DNA from: Limanda limanda
Lineage: Eukaryota > Chordata > Actinopteri > Pleuronectiformes > Pleuronectidae
Reading direction: 5' to 3'
Assembly (NCBI RefSeq): GCF_963576545.1
Contig: NW_026870425.1
Location: 719,155 to 783,154, forward strand
Length of the DNA: 64,000 nt
Below, piece after piece: positions 61,962 to 64,000 of this stretch. The notes under the pieces are model-generated. The model searched no databases, was not told where the DNA came from, and saw only the letters and a list, made by a program, of their open reading frames with translations. Positions within the stretch are counted from its first letter, which is position 1. The number at the start of each line of letters is the position of its first letter. Made by a program: the position numbers and the translations under genes.

Positions 61962-64000
61962 TTTCCAGCGCTTTTCTGACACTGGAGATGATATGTGATG
62001 AAAAAGTCAAAATGTTAACCATTGCTTCCAAAAAAGGCTTATCTCCCCGTTTCCAGCTGTTTAGTGACATTTGGGATGATGTGTGATGAAAAATTCAAGA
62101 ATTTAACCTTTTCTTCCAAAAAAAGGCAGATCTCCCTGTTTCCAGCGCTTTTCTGACACTGGAGCTGATATGTGATGAAAAAGTCAAAATGTTAACCATT
62201 GCTTCCAAAAAAGGCTTATCTCCCCGTTTCCAGCTGTTTAGTGACATTTGGGATGATGTGTGATGAAAAATTCAAGAATATAACCTTTCCTTCCAAAAAA
62301 GGCAGATCTCCCTGTTTCCAGCGCTTTTCTGACACTTTGGCTGACATGTGATGAAAAAGTCAGAAATCTTAATCAATGCTTCCAAAAAAGGCTTATCTCC
62401 CGTTTCCAGCTGTTTAGTGACATTTGGGATGATGTGAGATGAAAAATTCAAGAATTTAACCTTTTCTTCAAAAAAGGCTTATCTCCCTGTTTCCAGCGCT
62501 TTTCTGACACTGGAGCTGATATGTGATGAAAAAGTCAAAATGTTAACCATTGCTTCCAAAAAAGGCTTGTATCCCCGTTTCCAGCTGTTTAGTGACATTT
62601 GGATGATGTGTGATGAAAAATTCAAGAATTTAACCATTTCTTCCAAAAAAGGCTTATCTCCCTGTTTCCAGCGCTTTTCTGACACTTGGGCTGACATGTG
62701 ATGAAAAAGTCAGAAATCTTAATCAATGCTTCCAAAAAAGGCTTATCTCCCCGTTTCCAGCTGTTTAGTGACATTTGGGATGATGTGTGATGAAAAATTC
62801 AAGAATTTAACCTTTTCTTCCAAAAAAAGGCAGATCTCCCTGTTTCCAGCGCTTTTCTGACACTGGAGCTGATATGTGATGAAAAAGTCAAAATGTTAAC
62901 CATTGCTTCCAAAAAAGGCTTATCTCCCCGTTTCCAGCTGTTTAGTGACATTTGGGATGATGTGTGATGAAAATTCAAGAATATAACCTTTTCTTCCAAA
63001 AAAAGGAAGATCTCCCTGTTTCCAGCGCTTTTCTGACACTTGGGCTGACATGTGATGAAAAAGTCAGAAATCTTAATCAATGCTTCCAAAAAAGGCTTAT
63101 CTCCCCGTTTCCAGCTGTTTAGTGACATTTGGGGATGATGTGTGATGAAAAATTCAAGATTTAATCCATTTCTTCCAAAAAAGGCTTATCTCCCTGTTTC
63201 CAGCGCTTTTCTGACACTTGGGCTGACATGTGATGAAAAAGTCAGAAATCTTAATCAATGCTTCCAAAAAAGGCTTATCTCCCCGTTTCCAGCTGTTTAG
63301 TGACATTTGGGATGATGTGTGATGAAAAATTCAAGAATTTAACCTTTTCTTCCCAAAAAAAGGCAGATCTCCCTGTTTCCAGCGCTTTTCTGACACTGGA
63401 GCTGATATGTGATGAAAAGTCAAAATGTTAACCATTGCTTCCAAAAAAGGCTTATCTCCCCGTTTCCAGCTGTTTAGTGACATTTGGGATGATGTGTGAT
63501 GAAAAATTCAAGAATATAACTTTTCTTCCAAAAAAGGCAGATCTCCCTGTTTCCAGCGCTTTCTGACACTTGGGCTGACATGTGATGAAAAGTCAGAAAT
63601 CTTAATCAATGCTTCCAAAAAAGGCTTATCTCCCCGTTTCCAGCTGTTTAGTGACATTTGGGATGATGTGTGATGAAAAATTCAAGAATTTAACCATTTC
63701 TTCCAAAAAAGGCTCATCTCCCTGTTTCCAGCGCTTTTCTGACACTTGGGCTGACATGTGATGAAAAAGTAAGAATCTTAATCAATGCTTCCAAAAAAGG
63801 CTTATCTCCCCTTTTTTAGCTGTTTAGTGACATTTGGGATGATGTGTGATGAAAATTCAAGAATTTAACCATTTATTCCAAAAAAGGCATATCTCCCTGT
63901 TTCCAGCGCTTTTCTGACACTTGGGCTGACACGTGATGAAAAAGTCCGAAATTCTTAATCAATGCTTCAAAAAAGGCTTATCTCCCCGTTTCCAGCTGTT

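Larger units (their letters stand above)
1..64000 (+). repeat. Satellite DNA array, 177-bp dimeric unit, entire window
   Basis: The same 88-89 bp motif recurs head-to-tail from the first to the last base, always in the same orientation. Two diverged half-units (A, start TTTCCAGCTGTTTAG; B, start TTTCCAGCGCTTTTC) alternate to give a 176-178 bp repeat, about 360 copies by length. Neither window end reaches non-satellite sequence, so the true array is longer. No inversion, transposon, gene or unique spacer interrupts it. Such arrays are known from centromeric and pericentromeric heterochromatin; that role is inferred here from period, homogeneity and HOR structure. I do not recognise the satellite family. 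It is not alpha satellite, mouse minor/major satellite or Arabidopsis/Brassica 178-bp repeat as far as I can recall their sequences. Confidence 0.98.
56800..64000 (+). repeat. Large duplicated block, copy 3 (truncated by window end)
   Basis: From about 56.8 kb the sequence repeats 43.0 kb onward at +13,814 bp: GACATCTGGG 43836/57651, GATGTCTGATG 44025/57840, TTCTTACAAAA 44589/58403, TCTCACCG 45228/59041. After about 59.25 kb the offset becomes 12,925 bp, so copy 3 lacks about 888 bp (five dimers). CTGCTTAGTGAC 46483/59408, the B-B junction 47006/59931 and CACGTG 51040/63930 then follow in order. Copies 2 and 3 share TTTCCCGCTG (47987/60905) and TTTAGCCATTTC (48036/60957), which copy 1 lacks. 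The block continues beyond 64,000. Confidence 0.85.
58870..64000 (+). repeat. Second stretch with dense single-base indels
   Basis: From GTTTCAGCTGGTTAG near 58874 to the window end, one-base losses and gains recur: AAGTCAAATG near 59003, GATGTGATGAAAA near 59079, GTTTCAGCGC near 59932, GTTTCCCAGCGC near 60111, CTGGGAGCTG near 60306, GCGGCTTTTC near 61173, CTGTTTTAG near 61439, GATTTAATCC near 63158, AAGAATCTTAATC near 63771. The homologous part of copy 2 (45.1-48.9 kb) is clean, so these changes are private to this stretch. Confidence 0.75.

Noticed and set aside
1..64000. Many open reading frames of 60-129 codons on both strands, with near-identical products repeated along the window
   Set aside because: They recur at satellite spacing, overlap on both strands, begin and end at the same repeat positions, and their differences follow repeat variants with no coding pattern. 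Because 177 is divisible by three, any stop-free stretch in one dimer reappears in all. No promoter, splice or domain signal supports them.
1..64000. CRISPR array (regular repeats with alternating different units)
   Set aside because: The alternating units are homologous to each other (about 82%), all B-type 'spacers' are nearly the same, the period is 88/177 bp, and there is no leader or cas gene.
1..64000. Known satellites: primate alpha satellite (171 bp), mouse minor and major satellites, Arabidopsis or Brassica ~178-bp repeats
   Set aside because: The period is similar to several, but I see no sequence match to what I remember of them beyond the short CENP-B-box-like stretch. A database search is needed to settle the family.
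1..64000. Tandem protein-repeat gene or zinc-finger cluster
   Set aside because: No Cys/His spacing or conserved protein repeat is present. Stops occur in all frames of each dimer, and single-base changes between copies show no preference for third codon positions that I could see.
1..64000. Telomere repeats, rRNA or tRNA genes, retrotransposon ends
   Set aside because: No TTAGGG or TTTAGGG runs, no tRNA- or rRNA-like segments, and no LTR, poly-A tail or target-site duplication interrupts the array. The A runs (5-9) are internal to every half-unit.
48960..64000. Biological hypermutation or decay of the array edge, to explain the indels
   Set aside because: The changes are almost all one-base homopolymer length errors with few extra substitutions, start and stop abruptly, and are separated by a clean 4-kb stretch. 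Sequencing or consensus error explains this better.

Overview
The whole 64 kb window is one uninterrupted, single-orientation tandem array of a eukaryotic satellite DNA. I found no protein-coding gene, RNA gene, transposon, CRISPR array, telomere repeat or unique sequence. The basic element is an 88-89 bp half-unit in two diverged classes. Class A begins TTTCCAGCTGTTTAG and ends CTCCCTG. Class B begins TTTCCAGCGCTTTTC and ends CTCCCCG. By hand alignment A and B are about 81-83% identical. They alternate A-B-A-B to make a 176-178 bp dimer that fills the window about 360 times (64,000/177). G+C is about 38%. Three common A variants and two B variants (B1, B2, about 92% identical), plus B1/B2 hybrids, are combined into higher-order repeats (HORs) of 2, 3 and 5 dimers (353-355, 531-532 and 886 bp).

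Layout. 1-14,067 is a left block with a 353-bp HOR at 356-1061, a 5-dimer 886-bp HOR in four copies (3805, 4691, 10172, 12651) and a 4.07-kb-offset duplication (about 7344-8860 to 11411-12928). From 14,068 a much larger block begins, about 15 kb long to about 29.4 kb. It recurs at 39,746 to about 56.7 kb. A third copy, starting part-way into the block, runs from about 56.8 kb to the window end. 29.4-39.7 kb is an intermediate segment that opens with a 3,008-bp-offset duplication of 26.3-28.6 kb. Copies of the large block differ mainly by gains or losses of whole numbers of dimers (354, 531 or about 888 bp), as expected from unequal exchange in register.

Kind of organism. A homogeneous ~177-bp, HOR-structured, transposon-free array is typical of centromeric or pericentromeric heterochromatin of an animal or plant chromosome. 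I do not recognise the family and cannot name the species. Each half-unit junction carries, on the minus strand, a partial match to the mammalian CENP-B box (TGGAAACGGG in one class), which weakly favours a vertebrate centromere but does not prove it.

Data quality. Two stretches (about 48.96-54.88 kb and 58.87-64.0 kb) carry many one-base insertions and deletions that the rest of the window lacks. They look like an unpolished long-read consensus rather than biology. Most of the longest open frames lie there or where A/B phase breaks, and all open frames in the window are by-products of the repeat (177 = 3 x 59).
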